NCBI GenBank assembly: GCA_018435605.1
Contig: JAHDNF010000001.1
Span: 186,001 to 250,000 of the forward strand
Length of the DNA stretch: 64,000 nucleotides
Direction: 5' to 3'
From: a bacterium
GTDB lineage: Bacteria; Auribacterota; Auribacteria; Auribacterales; Auribacteraceae
Numbering within the stretch: position 1 is the first letter of the stretch; each line of letters starts with the position of its first letter. This document shows positions 9,936 through 18,034 of the stretch, piece by piece. Made by a program: the position numbers and the translations under genes. The notes below the pieces were generated by a model. That model was not told the origin of the DNA and searched no databases. It saw only the letters and a list, made by a program, of their open reading frames with translations.

Positions 9936-10676
9936 ATGGGACTAGAAGAAGTGATACCTGTAAAAATAATGTCACAACCCGATGACTTTACCTGCGGTCC
10001 AACCAGCTTGCATGCTGTATACAGTTACTATGGAGACATAATTGATCTCTATGACGTAATCAGAGGAATATCTTATCTTGAAGACGGCGGTACGCTGGCA
10101 GTGCATCTGGGTACTCATGCTTTGCAACGAGGTTACAACGCCAAGATTTATACATACGACATGGATCTATTCGATCCGACATGGTATTCGTTCGAAAATT
10201 CCGCGTTGATCGAAAAACTGACCGTCCAGAAAAAATATAAGGATAACAAAAAATTACTTCATTCAGCAGACGCTTATATAGATTTTTTGTCGTCCGGCGG
10301 AAAACTGGCTTTTGAAAACCTCGTTTCGAGTATCCTGAGAAAATATTTTCAAAGAAACGTACCTATTCTTGCGGGGCTAAGTTCTACGTATCTGTACCAG
10401 TGCCAGCGTGAGTACGCAACATCTAAGAAACGTACGAAATACGATGATGTTAAGGGGTTTGCCGCAGGTCACTTTGTCGTGTTGTGTGGTTATGATGACG
10501 ATAAGCATCATATTATAGTCGCCGACCCGTACACAAAAAATCCTTTATCCGGCAACAATTATTATTCTGTGGAGGTAGCGCGGCTTATAAATGCTATTTT
10601 ACTCGGCATTATGACATATGATGCAAATGTCTTGATTATCGAACCAAAAAAAGGACAACAGAAAAAAAATGAATAA
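9936..10676 (+). CDS. Papain/C39-like cysteine peptidase of the amidoligase cassette
   Basis: A 246-residue predicted cytoplasmic protein without a signal peptide. The catalytic triad of the C39/papain-like superfamily is visible: Cys20 in DDFTCGPTS, His179 in AAGHFVVLCGYD and Asp197 in VADPYTKN. There is no attached ABC transporter, so it is not a bacteriocin exporter. In related loci the papain-like domain is fused to a GNAT acetyltransferase and sits beside RLAN-RimK ligases; here the GNAT part is absent. It overlaps the next gene by 8 bases and heads a four-gene operon. It could trim, mature or transfer an acyl/peptidyl product made by the two ligases. The start is the first in-frame ATG after a stop; the Shine-Dalgarno is weak. 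Confidence 0.82.
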   Translation: MGLEEVIPVKIMSQPDDFTCGPTSLHAVYSYYGDIIDLYDVIRGISYLEDGGTLAVHLGTHALQRGYNAKIYTYDMDLFDPTWYSFENSALIEKLTVQKKYKDNKKLLHSADAYIDFLSSGGKLAFENLVSSILRKYFQRNVPILAGLSSTYLYQCQREYATSKKRTKYDDVKGFAAGHFVVLCGYDDDKHHIIVADPYTKNPLSGNNYYSVEVARLINAILLGIMTYDANVLIIEPKKGQQKKNE

Positions 10677-12126
10677 TATCCTTATTGTCAACAATCCCGC
10701 AGAACTTGACTTCCATATCGAAGGGGTATCTGTAGTGGCCGCCAAAGCGTATTTGTACGATACCAAATATGCGGATATGCGCAATGCACGTATATTCAAT
10801 TTGTGCCGGTCGTATAAATACCAGTCTACCGGTTATTACGTGTCTTTACTTGCCGAAGCCCGGGGGCACAAGGTCTTTCCAAGTGTGGCTACTATGCAGG
10901 ATTTCGGCTCGCAAACCATCATTCGAATAATTTCAAGCGATATTGACGAGCTGATCCAACAAAATTTTAAAAAACTTAAATCAAAAGATTTCATACTCAG
11001 TATTTATTTTGGCAAAAATATGGCCAAACAATATGAAAAACTCAGTAAACATCTTTACAATTTGTTTCAGTCGCCTTTGTTGCGTGCACGGTTCATATTT
11101 AATAAAAAATGGATTTTGCAGTATATAGCTCCCATACCCCTCAAAGAAATACCGGATCATCATAAACCTTATCTTGTAGAGTTTGCTAAAGAATATTTTT
11201 CACGAAAAAATTTCTCGATAAAGAAGAATGTAAAATACCGGTATGATATGGCCATATTGGTTAATCCTGAAGAAGAAGAACCCCCATCCGATAAAAAAGC
11301 CATCCAGAAATTCATCGACGCCGCCAAGTCTTTCGATATATGCACAGAATTAATAACTAGAGACGACTTCAGCAGAATACCCGAGTTCGACGCGCTGTTT
11401 ATACGGGAAACTACTGCGGTAAACCATCATACTTATAGATTTTCACGCAGGGCGCATCAGGAAGACCTTGTGGTTATAGACGATCCTTTTTCTATATTGA
11501 AATGTACCAATAAAGTCTACCTTGCGGAATTGTTGACACGTTCTAAAATAGCTATTCCAAAAACACTTATCGTTCATAAAGATAATATTGCTAAGATAGA
11601 GTCTGAACTCAATTATCCGTGTGTGCTGAAACAGCCGGACAGTTCATTCTCTCAAGGAGTGATCAAGGTCGACGACCGGCTGAGCCTTGAGCAGGCGCTT
11701 GAAAAACTCCTTCGAAGTTCCGATTTAATTATTGCTCAGGAGTTTACTCCGACTGAATTCGATTGGCGGGTGGGGATTCTAGACCGTACACCTTTATTTG
11801 TCTGCAAATATTATATGGCTGAAGGTCACTGGCAGATTTATAACTGGCAAAAAAAGCAGACTGACGATTTGTATGGCAGGGCGCAAACACTTCCGATTTA
11901 TCAGGTTCCGGATACTATCGTGGAAACGGCTCTTAAAGCGGCAAATCTTATTGGCGACGGATTTTACGGGGTAGATGTGAAAGAAATCGATTCACGACCG
12001 GTTATTATAGAGGTAAACGACAATCCAAGTATTACCTACGGTATTGAAGACGCTGTGCTTCAGGACAAACTTTACACTACTGTTATGCAGTCATTTTCAA
12101 ATCGTTTGCAAAAGAGATTACCATGA
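10669..12126 (+). CDS. RLAN-RimK-like ATP-grasp ligase
   Basis: A 485-residue ATP-dependent carboxylate-amine/thiol ligase. Residues 1-175 form the RLAN domain (RimK-like ATP-grasp N-terminal). Residues from about 200 onward are the RimK-type ATP-grasp: VLKQPDSSFSQGV is the ATP-binding glycine-rich-like loop, AQEFTPTEFDWRVGIL the hinge and Arg-containing segment, and DVKEIDSRPVIIEVNDNPS supplies the Mg-binding Glu and Asn. RimK-type enzymes add amino acids, often glutamate, through an acyl-phosphate. The gene overlaps both neighbours (8 and 4 bases). Known family context is a GCS2 ligase and papain-like peptidase, exactly as seen. The substrate is unknown. Confidence 0.9.
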   Translation: MNNILIVNNPAELDFHIEGVSVVAAKAYLYDTKYADMRNARIFNLCRSYKYQSTGYYVSLLAEARGHKVFPSVATMQDFGSQTIIRIISSDIDELIQQNFKKLKSKDFILSIYFGKNMAKQYEKLSKHLYNLFQSPLLRARFIFNKKWILQYIAPIPLKEIPDHHKPYLVEFAKEYFSRKNFSIKKNVKYRYDMAILVNPEEEEPPSDKKAIQKFIDAAKSFDICTELITRDDFSRIPEFDALFIRETTAVNHHTYRFSRRAHQEDLVVIDDPFSILKCTNKVYLAELLTRSKIAIPKTLIVHKDNIAKIESELNYPCVLKQPDSSFSQGVIKVDDRLSLEQALEKLLRSSDLIIAQEFTPTEFDWRVGILDRTPLFVCKYYMAEGHWQIYNWQKKQTDDLYGRAQTLPIYQVPDTIVETALKAANLIGDGFYGVDVKEIDSRPVIIEVNDNPSITYGIEDAVLQDKLYTTVMQSFSNRLQKRLP

Positions 12127-13364
12127 CAGCAAAAAATACGCTTCATTTGTTTGAAGGGTTCGGCATCGAACTCGAGTATATGATTGTAAACAAAAATACC
12201 ATTGCTGTTACACCTATTGCCGATGAAATATTGCGCAGTGTGGCAGGCGAGTATGTATCCGACTTCGATTCGGATGATCTCAACTGGTCTAACGAGCTGG
12301 TTCTGCATGTGATAGAACTGAAAACCAACGGGCCTGCAAAAAAGATCGATACGCTTGACAGGTCGTTTCACAGGGATATTTTAAAAATTAACGCTATACT
12401 GGAACCGTTTGACGCAATGCTACTTCCGAGTGCCGCTCATCCGTTTATGTGTCCGTTTACCGAATCCAAACTATGGCCCCATGACTATAACGAAGTATAC
12501 GAAACCTATAACGCCATTTTCGATTGCAGGGGACATGGATGGTCGAACTTGCAGAGCACTCATATAAATTTACCTTTTGCCAACGATGAGGAGTTCGGCA
12601 AACTGCATGCCGCTATACGGCTTATTCTGCCGATTATTCCGGCGCTGAGCGCCAGTTCTCCCATCATCGACGGAAAACCTACAGGTATGCTTGATACGCG
12701 GTTGGAGTATTATCGCACCAACCAAAGAAAAATTCCATCTATATCCGGCATGGTTATCCCGGAGCGTGTTTTTACTGTCAATGACTACCATACCAAAATA
12801 TTGAAAACTATCTATGACGACATCGCTCCATACGATAAAAAAAATATCATGTGCGACGATTGGCTCAATTCACGCGGGTGCATCGCACGGTTTCATCGAA
12901 ATACGCTGGAAATAAAGACAATAGATATTCAGGAATGCCCGCTTGCGGATATGGCGGTTTCTGCGGTTATCATAGATACGCTCAAAGCGTTGATAAACGA
13001 AACATGGTTAGATTTCGAAGCGCAGTGTTTGTTTGATGAAAGACCGCTAGCCGATATACTTCAATCGACTATCATTCACGCCGAGCAGGCTGTTATAGAA
13101 GACAGTCGTTTTCTATCGGCGTTCGGATTTTCTCATAGACAAACATGTACGGCAGGTGAGTTATGGCGTCATATTATCGAAAATATTCGTCATGAAACCA
13201 TATCGGAGCAGTTTGCGTCTTCTGTTGAAATTATCCTGAATCAAGGCACGCTTGCGCGCAGGTTGCTTAATAGTCTTGACAATAATATATCGAGGTCTGC
13301 TATTATGAGAGTATACGGGCAACTTGCCGAATGTTTAACACATAACGAAATGTTTGTTTTATGA
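12123..13364 (+). CDS. GCS2-family glutamate-cysteine-ligase-like enzyme
   Basis: A 413-residue member of the glutamate-cysteine ligase family 2 (YbdK-like), which joins glutamate or a related acid to an amine using ATP. The N-terminal motif GFGIELEYMIV with the metal-binding glutamates is intact, and GHGWSNLQSTHINLPF, RLILPIIPALSASSP and a CIARFHRNTLEIKTIDIQECP segment match the family core. The ATG overlaps the preceding stop (ATGA), so it is made together with the ATP-grasp ligase. Real glutathione synthesis would need a GshB-type partner; the RLAN-RimK protein could fill that role but is not a GshB. A dedicated product is more likely, as inference. Confidence 0.88.
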   Translation: MTAKNTLHLFEGFGIELEYMIVNKNTIAVTPIADEILRSVAGEYVSDFDSDDLNWSNELVLHVIELKTNGPAKKIDTLDRSFHRDILKINAILEPFDAMLLPSAAHPFMCPFTESKLWPHDYNEVYETYNAIFDCRGHGWSNLQSTHINLPFANDEEFGKLHAAIRLILPIIPALSASSPIIDGKPTGMLDTRLEYYRTNQRKIPSISGMVIPERVFTVNDYHTKILKTIYDDIAPYDKKNIMCDDWLNSRGCIARFHRNTLEIKTIDIQECPLADMAVSAVIIDTLKALINETWLDFEAQCLFDERPLADILQSTIIHAEQAVIEDSRFLSAFGFSHRQTCTAGELWRHIIENIRHETISEQFASSVEIILNQGTLARRLLNSLDNNISRSAIMRVYGQLAECLTHNEMFVL

Positions 13365-14068
13365 AAACAATACTGACTACCTGTGAACACGGCGGCAACA
13401 TAGTTCCAAATTCATACAAAAATTTGTTCAAGGATTCCAAATCTCTGCTCAATTCTCATCGTGGATACGACATAGGCGCTATAGATCTGTATGAAAGTAT
13501 GGTAAACGAGATTTCGGATATACACATCTGCTACGGAATTACCAGATTGCTTATCGATCCGAATAGATCACTGCATAATAAATCGTTGTTTTCGGAAATT
13601 ACCGGATCACTCGATAAAAACAATAAACAATATATTACAGATACTTTTTACAATACTTATCGCGACGGAGTGCAGGCTCTTATCGAGATGAGCAATAAAA
13701 ACGGAAAACACGTCATCCACATTGCAGTTCACACTTTTACACCTGTATTGAACGACAAAGAACGTACTGCTGATGTAGGGCTACTTTATGACCCTGCTCG
13801 AAACGCTGAAAAAAATCTTTGTAAATTGATCAAACATCATATCACCCACAATGACCCTTCGTTGCGTGTCCGGTTCAATTACCCGTATCTAGGCACTAGC
13901 GACGGATTTGTACCGTATCTTCGCAAGCAGTTCAGTCAATCGGATTACACGGGCGTTGAACTTGAAGTTAACCAGGTGTTCGCACTTAAAGATAAATCGC
14001 GCTGGGAAGAAGTTCAGGAAATCGTTGTAGGGGCGTTTCGGTCTGCTATTTTGGATTCCAACGTATAA
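13361..14068 (+). CDS. N-formylglutamate amidohydrolase-family protein
   Basis: A 235-residue protein with the zinc-hydrolase features of the N-formylglutamate amidohydrolase family: TTCEHGGNIVP near the start (His-Gly-Gly), HRGYDIGAIDLYESM, TRLLIDPNRS and HIAVHTFTPVLN. The family hydrolyses an N-acylated glutamate amide bond. It overlaps the GCS2 gene by four bases (ATGA) and is the last gene of the cassette. No histidine-degradation (hut) genes lie nearby, so a role in histidine catabolism is unlikely. It may remove an acyl protecting group or recycle the cassette product. The transcript would run towards two tRNA genes on the opposite strand. Confidence 0.85.
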   Translation: MKTILTTCEHGGNIVPNSYKNLFKDSKSLLNSHRGYDIGAIDLYESMVNEISDIHICYGITRLLIDPNRSLHNKSLFSEITGSLDKNNKQYITDTFYNTYRDGVQALIEMSNKNGKHVIHIAVHTFTPVLNDKERTADVGLLYDPARNAEKNLCKLIKHHITHNDPSLRVRFNYPYLGTSDGFVPYLRKQFSQSDYTGVELEVNQVFALKDKSRWEEVQEIVVGAFRSAILDSNV

Positions 14069-14095
14069 AACCGGCAAGCGTAATTAAATAAAAAA

Positions 14096-14169
14096 TAGCG
14101 GCGCAGGGACTTGAACCCCAGACACGCGGATTATGATTCCGCTGCTCTAACCAACTGAGCTACGCCGCC
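14096..14169 (-). tRNA. tRNA with CAU anticodon (probable elongator Met; Ile2 possible)
   Basis: A 74-base cloverleaf read on the minus strand. Acceptor GGCGGCG pairs with CGCCGCU, leaving a G1-U72 wobble; the anticodon stem is GCGGA/UCCGC with CAU in the loop; the T-loop is UUCAAGU. The 3' CCA is not encoded, and a run of T follows the discriminator A. A CAU tRNA can be elongator methionine or the lysidine-modified isoleucine tRNA; the acceptor and D-arm look more like elongator Met, but this cannot be settled by eye. It lies 73 bases downstream of the initiator tRNA and is probably cotranscribed with it. Confidence 0.9.
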
Positions 14170-14242
14170 ATAATATTAACAGAAAAAATTGTTAGATAAG
14201 TATATAAGGAAAAAACAGGGCAAAAACCTGTAATAGTAAAAT

Positions 14243-14319
<77 letters not shown>

Positions 14320-14333
14320 TCAATTGTTCATCT

Positions 14334-14362
14334 ATTAAACGATATTTCTAATTTTTCGTCAA
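14334..14362 (-). promoter_or_regulatory. Promoter of the tRNA pair
   Basis: On the minus strand TTGACG (14357-14362) and TTTAAT (14334-14339) are separated by 17 bases. The -10 box ends 14 bases before the first base of tRNA-fMet, a normal distance for a tRNA promoter. Confidence 0.55.
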
Positions 14363-14412
14363 CAGATATTTTATAAATATTTATCCTTCTTGAGGTATAA
14401 AAGAGATAATAT

Positions 14413-14634
14413 CTATACCGACCTAACTTCTTTTACCTGCGGTACAGCTTCCTTTAACGCTCTTTCTATACCCATCTTCAATGTCATCTGTGACATAGGA
14501 CATCCTGCGCAGGCTCCGGTTAATTTAACCATTACCACTCCGTCGTCCGTAACGTCGACAAATTCCACATCTCCACCGTCTGCCTGTAATGACGGACGTA
14601 TTTGCCCTAGAATCTTTTTAATCTCGTCGCGCAT
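14413..14634 (-). CDS. NifU C-terminal-domain Fe-S scaffold protein
   Basis: A 73-residue stand-alone NifU C-terminal domain (Nfu type). The Fe-S ligands are the cysteines of GACAGCPMSQMTLKMGIE, and the preceding LQADGGDVEFVDV is the family signature. Such small proteins accept and hand on Fe-S clusters in the cytoplasm. A good Shine-Dalgarno (AGGAG, 7 bases before the ATG) fixes the start. It stands alone between the tRNA pair and a divergent small lipoprotein gene. One plausible client in the window is glutamate synthase, an Fe-S enzyme, but no linkage is seen. Confidence 0.94.
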   Translation of the reverse strand: MRDEIKKILGQIRPSLQADGGDVEFVDVTDDGVVMVKLTGACAGCPMSQMTLKMGIERALKEAVPQVKEVRSV

Positions 14635-14809
14635 GGATTATCTCCTTTACAGCGGATTTAGTTTCCAATAAATTAGTGTTTTTTTTGGTGGCTAAGTTTA
14701 AAAACTTTCTTTTTATTCGAACTCGTGTTGTGTATACTAAGAAAAATTTTGGATAAAGTCAACTCATGTTTCAGATACAATAAGTTGCATTATAGGAGGA
14801 TTTCATTAC

Positions 14810-14965
14810 ATGCAGGCAAAAAATGTTTTGAAAAAATGTTTGCTCATCGTTTTCGCGCTGGCCTATATGGTGGTATCTTCAGGATGTGCGTTCCTTGTAG
14901 CAGGCGCCGCCGCAGGAGCATATATACATGGGAAAAACATAGAAAAAGCGGAAGGTAGTGAATAA
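14810..14965 (+). CDS. Small lipoprotein (51 residues)
   Basis: A short gene with a strong Shine-Dalgarno (TAGGAGGA at 14792-14799, about 10 bases upstream). The 51-residue product has a basic N-terminus, a hydrophobic stretch (LLIVFALAYMVV) and the lipobox SSGC with the lipidated cysteine at position 26. The mature part is a glycine/alanine-rich helix AGAAAGAYIHGKNIEKAE. It resembles the N-terminal portion of DUF3568-type lipoproteins, which are longer (around 120 residues), so it may be a shortened relative. No continuation is visible in another frame. Function is unknown; outer-membrane location is likely because no Asp follows the cysteine. Confidence 0.7.
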   Translation: MQAKNVLKKCLLIVFALAYMVVSSGCAFLVAGAAAGAYIHGKNIEKAEGSE

Positions 14966-15143
14966 ACAATCGACTGTCTGTTATATTCTCATTGCCAGCA
15001 AACAAATTTTGCGAAGCAATCTCATTAGATTGCAATATCGAAAGTACTACTTGTGATGACTTTTTTAAGATTCAATACGCGGCATAACACTCAGCGCCGG
15101 TAGCGCAAATGAAGCCTGTTGTTTTATATATAAAAGGCTAACT

Positions 15144-17210
15144 ATGAATAACTGCGAACGGTATTCCTTTTTTCTATATGTCGGCAGGTTGCCGTATTTT
15201 CTCCTATGTACAGCCGTTTTTATTACGTATATTCATACCGTTACATATCCTTTTGTTAAATGGGATGATTACGCTTATATTGTAGATAATCCGGATATGT
15301 ACGGTTCGTTTTTTGAAACGATAAGGAATATATTTACATCGCGTATGCACGGAAACTATTTTCCCTTGCATCTTCTTTCCTATCTTATAGAACTCAAAAT
15401 TTTCGGCGTTAACCCAATGTTTTTTCATCTCAACAATGTTCTTTTACACATGGCTAACGTTTGTCTGGCATACAAACTTTTTACCGGTTTCGCCGCAGGA
15501 TGGCTACCGGCGTTTATAGGTGCGCTTCTTTTTGCAGTACATCCGGTACATGTGGAATCGGTAGTATGGGTATCCGAGCGCAAAGACGTTTTATATCTTT
15601 TCTTCTTTCTGTTTTCGTTTATTTTACTGCGACTGCATCTGAAACACGGAAAAACCGGGTATCTGCTTGTATCTTTGATATTGTATGGCTGTAGTTTGCT
15701 GAGCAAATCAGCCGCGATTGTTTTTCCGCTTATCGCGATGGTTACACATTTATATTTATCGCCATTATGTAGCACAAAAAAATTTTTCAGAAAGATATGG
15801 CCGTATTTTATTATGGCAGGCATTGGCATTGCATTGCAGATTTTTAGCAAAGATCTGACAGAGATTATGGGCGAAAAAAAGACTTTTCTGAAAATGACAG
15901 AAGTCTTTTTGCGCTATATTGTTCACCTGCTGTACCCCATAAGGTTGTCTCCGCGTTACGATAGATTGCCGGATATACCCCTGATTTTCATTTTTGCCGG
16001 CTTAGCGTGTCTGGTTTACGGTATAATACGATCCAAACATATTAGATGGGCGCTATTGTGGATGTTGATAGGATTGCTTCCGGTACTCAATATAATCCCC
16101 ATACAGATAATCATGACCGACCGGTATTTATATCTTCCGGCGCTTGGGATGTATTACATTGCCGGAGTTGGAGCGATAACACGGCTGAGATATTTTTCAG
16201 CAAAATCGCTTCTCGTTTCTATTGCCGTTGCAATAACCTGCTGTATGGCGCTTAGTTTAAAACAAACTACCACATGGAGCAGTAGCTATGCTTTATGGCG
16301 TAAAGTTATGGTTACCAATCCGTACGATACTTTTCCGTTGATTAATCAGGGGTTGATTGCATACGACGAAACAGGCGATGCCGAACGCGCGTTATTGTGG
16401 TTTAACAAAGCCCTATCCATCGAGCCTGATTCTCCGCAGATCAATGCTCAAATAGGTTCGTTATATTACAACGAAGGCTTGTTTGATAACGCCGGAGTTT
16501 TTTTACAAAAAGTTGCTTCAATACCGAATGCCCGGTTGAAGTATCCTGAGGCATTATTGAAACTGGCACACATTGAATCTCTTCAGGATAATTTTTTAAG
16601 AGAGATTGCCGTACTTCAAGAAGGTTTGGTTACCGATTTACGCACTCAATTCGAGAAACGTCTTATTGAAGCCCGTGAACGAATGCAGGCTGTTATGACA
16701 GCCCGAACCATGATAGATATAAAGTCGAGGGATATAGAATTTATCGTTCATACTATAGAGCAGTTACATGCGTCAGGCCATATTGTCACTGCACAACGTC
16801 TGATCGATGCGGCTCTGAAAAAATATTCTGATAATGAATATATATTGTTTTTAGCCGGTATGAACAGTCTTATGCAAAACAACCGGAGTGAAGCCGCAGA
16901 ATATTTTAACCGTATAACAAGCATTGAAGAGCCGTTTATGAATTTCTTTGCTCAATTCATGGTTGAAAGAAATCAGCTTGACTCATCCGAGTTTTTACAG
17001 CGTCTCAGGGGAGGTATGTCGAAGTTTCCTGACAAGAATATATTGTTGTTAGAATATGGTTTGTATTTGACTCAAACCGGTTGTGAGCTTCAGGAAAGCA
17101 AGGATGTATATATGCAAATAATGCGCAGTCAACCCGGCTGGTGGCATATTTCAAGCATGATTAGTCTAAGAAAATTTCTGTCTGATCAGGGTATAAACCC
17201 CTATAAATAA
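15144..17210 (+). CDS. TMTC-like GT-C membrane glycosyltransferase with C-terminal TPRs
   Basis: A 688-residue protein. About 10 membrane segments occupy the first 400 residues. The first periplasmic loop contains the acidic motif KWDDYAYIVDN characteristic of GT-C enzymes using lipid-phosphate sugars, and GALLFAVHPVHVESVVWVSERKD is a strong signature of TMTC-like proteins. The rest carries TPR repeats (from about 405: YDETGDAERALLWFNKALSIEPDS). Such proteins are predicted O-mannosyl-type transferases acting on secreted proteins. A paralogue lies at 44451. The 3' end overlaps the converging PAP2 gene by 50 bases. The start has AAAGG 7 bases upstream. Confidence 0.85.
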   Translation: MNNCERYSFFLYVGRLPYFLLCTAVFITYIHTVTYPFVKWDDYAYIVDNPDMYGSFFETIRNIFTSRMHGNYFPLHLLSYLIELKIFGVNPMFFHLNNVLLHMANVCLAYKLFTGFAAGWLPAFIGALLFAVHPVHVESVVWVSERKDVLYLFFFLFSFILLRLHLKHGKTGYLLVSLILYGCSLLSKSAAIVFPLIAMVTHLYLSPLCSTKKFFRKIWPYFIMAGIGIALQIFSKDLTEIMGEKKTFLKMTEVFLRYIVHLLYPIRLSPRYDRLPDIPLIFIFAGLACLVYGIIRSKHIRWALLWMLIGLLPVLNIIPIQIIMTDRYLYLPALGMYYIAGVGAITRLRYFSAKSLLVSIAVAITCCMALSLKQTTTWSSSYALWRKVMVTNPYDTFPLINQGLIAYDETGDAERALLWFNKALSIEPDSPQINAQIGSLYYNEGLFDNAGVFLQKVASIPNARLKYPEALLKLAHIESLQDNFLREIAVLQEGLVTDLRTQFEKRLIEARERMQAVMTARTMIDIKSRDIEFIVHTIEQLHASGHIVTAQRLIDAALKKYSDNEYILFLAGMNSLMQNNRSEAAEYFNRITSIEEPFMNFFAQFMVERNQLDSSEFLQRLRGGMSKFPDKNILLLEYGLYLTQTGCELQESKDVYMQIMRSQPGWWHISSMISLRKFLSDQGINPYK

Positions 17211-18033
17211 TTCGTTCAATGTATATCGATGCAAAACTAAGCCAAACACCTATTAGAAAATAAACCGCGGAAGGTAGCAAAAACGGTTTGCCAGCTACGA
17301 GCAATAGGCCGCATCCAATAAAAAGACAGAATGTCTTTATCGCCGGATGATCAGCTTTGATATCTATCTTTCCGGTTAACATTACTGCCGACATACCGCA
17401 ATAAATGCCTGCCAGAGTCGCGGCGAGAATCTGTATACGGTGATTCGGCACCATAAAAGCCGTAATAATCATGCTTGCAAAAGCAATTATATAAGGGATA
17501 CGTATTCCGAAGCGCCGTACGGAGTAGTATATAAGAAGTACAACGCCGCCTATTAACCATCCGCCGATAATGTCTACAGGATAATGCACACCGAAATATA
17601 ACCTTGAAAACGAAATCCATAGTATTGCCGTAGCGCATAGCGCAACTGTCCACGGTTTTTTTTGATGCAATGCCAGCAATCCGAATACTGTCATAGAACC
17701 TTGCGCATGACCGCTTGGAAACGAAAATCCGTCGGCAAACCGGGTATATAACGGCATTACCAGCGAGTGGTCCGGGCGATCGACTTTGAAGAGTATTTTA
17801 AGTAAACATGTTATTAAAATGGATAGTAAAATTACCGAAGTATACACACAGGCTTTCCGACGGTCGAATATTCCGAATAAGAGTGGAATCAGCGCCATAT
17901 AGGCATAAGAAGTTCCCAGCAGAGTTCCTATAAGAAAAAAAAAGTCTAACAACGGCGTCCGGTGTTCACTCAGCCATATTAAAAGGTTATATTCAAAAGG
18001 CCGCAATGAAGCGGCTGTCAGAAGTGGAATCAT
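17161..18033 (-). CDS. PAP2-family membrane phosphatase
   Basis: A 290-residue type 2 phosphatidic acid phosphatase family protein. The three conserved signatures are visible: KVDRPDHS (variant of KxxxxxxRP), FPSGHAQGSM and SRLYFGVHYPVDIIGG, including both catalytic histidines. At least six hydrophobic segments follow. Members dephosphorylate lipid phosphates such as undecaprenyl diphosphate or phosphatidate. The stop codon at 17161 lies within the coding end of the converging TMTC-like gene. The start is at the boundary with the hybrid kinase upstream: only one base separates 18033 from that gene's stop at 18035, so they are probably cotranscribed. Confidence 0.92.
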   Translation of the reverse strand: MIPLLTAASLRPFEYNLLIWLSEHRTPLLDFFFLIGTLLGTSYAYMALIPLLFGIFDRRKACVYTSVILLSILITCLLKILFKVDRPDHSLVMPLYTRFADGFSFPSGHAQGSMTVFGLLALHQKKPWTVALCATAILWISFSRLYFGVHYPVDIIGGWLIGGVVLLIYYSVRRFGIRIPYIIAFASMIITAFMVPNHRIQILAATLAGIYCGMSAVMLTGKIDIKADHPAIKTFCLFIGCGLLLVAGKPFLLPSAVYFLIGVWLSFASIYIERIIYRGLYPDQTEIFLD

Positions 18034-18034
18034 A

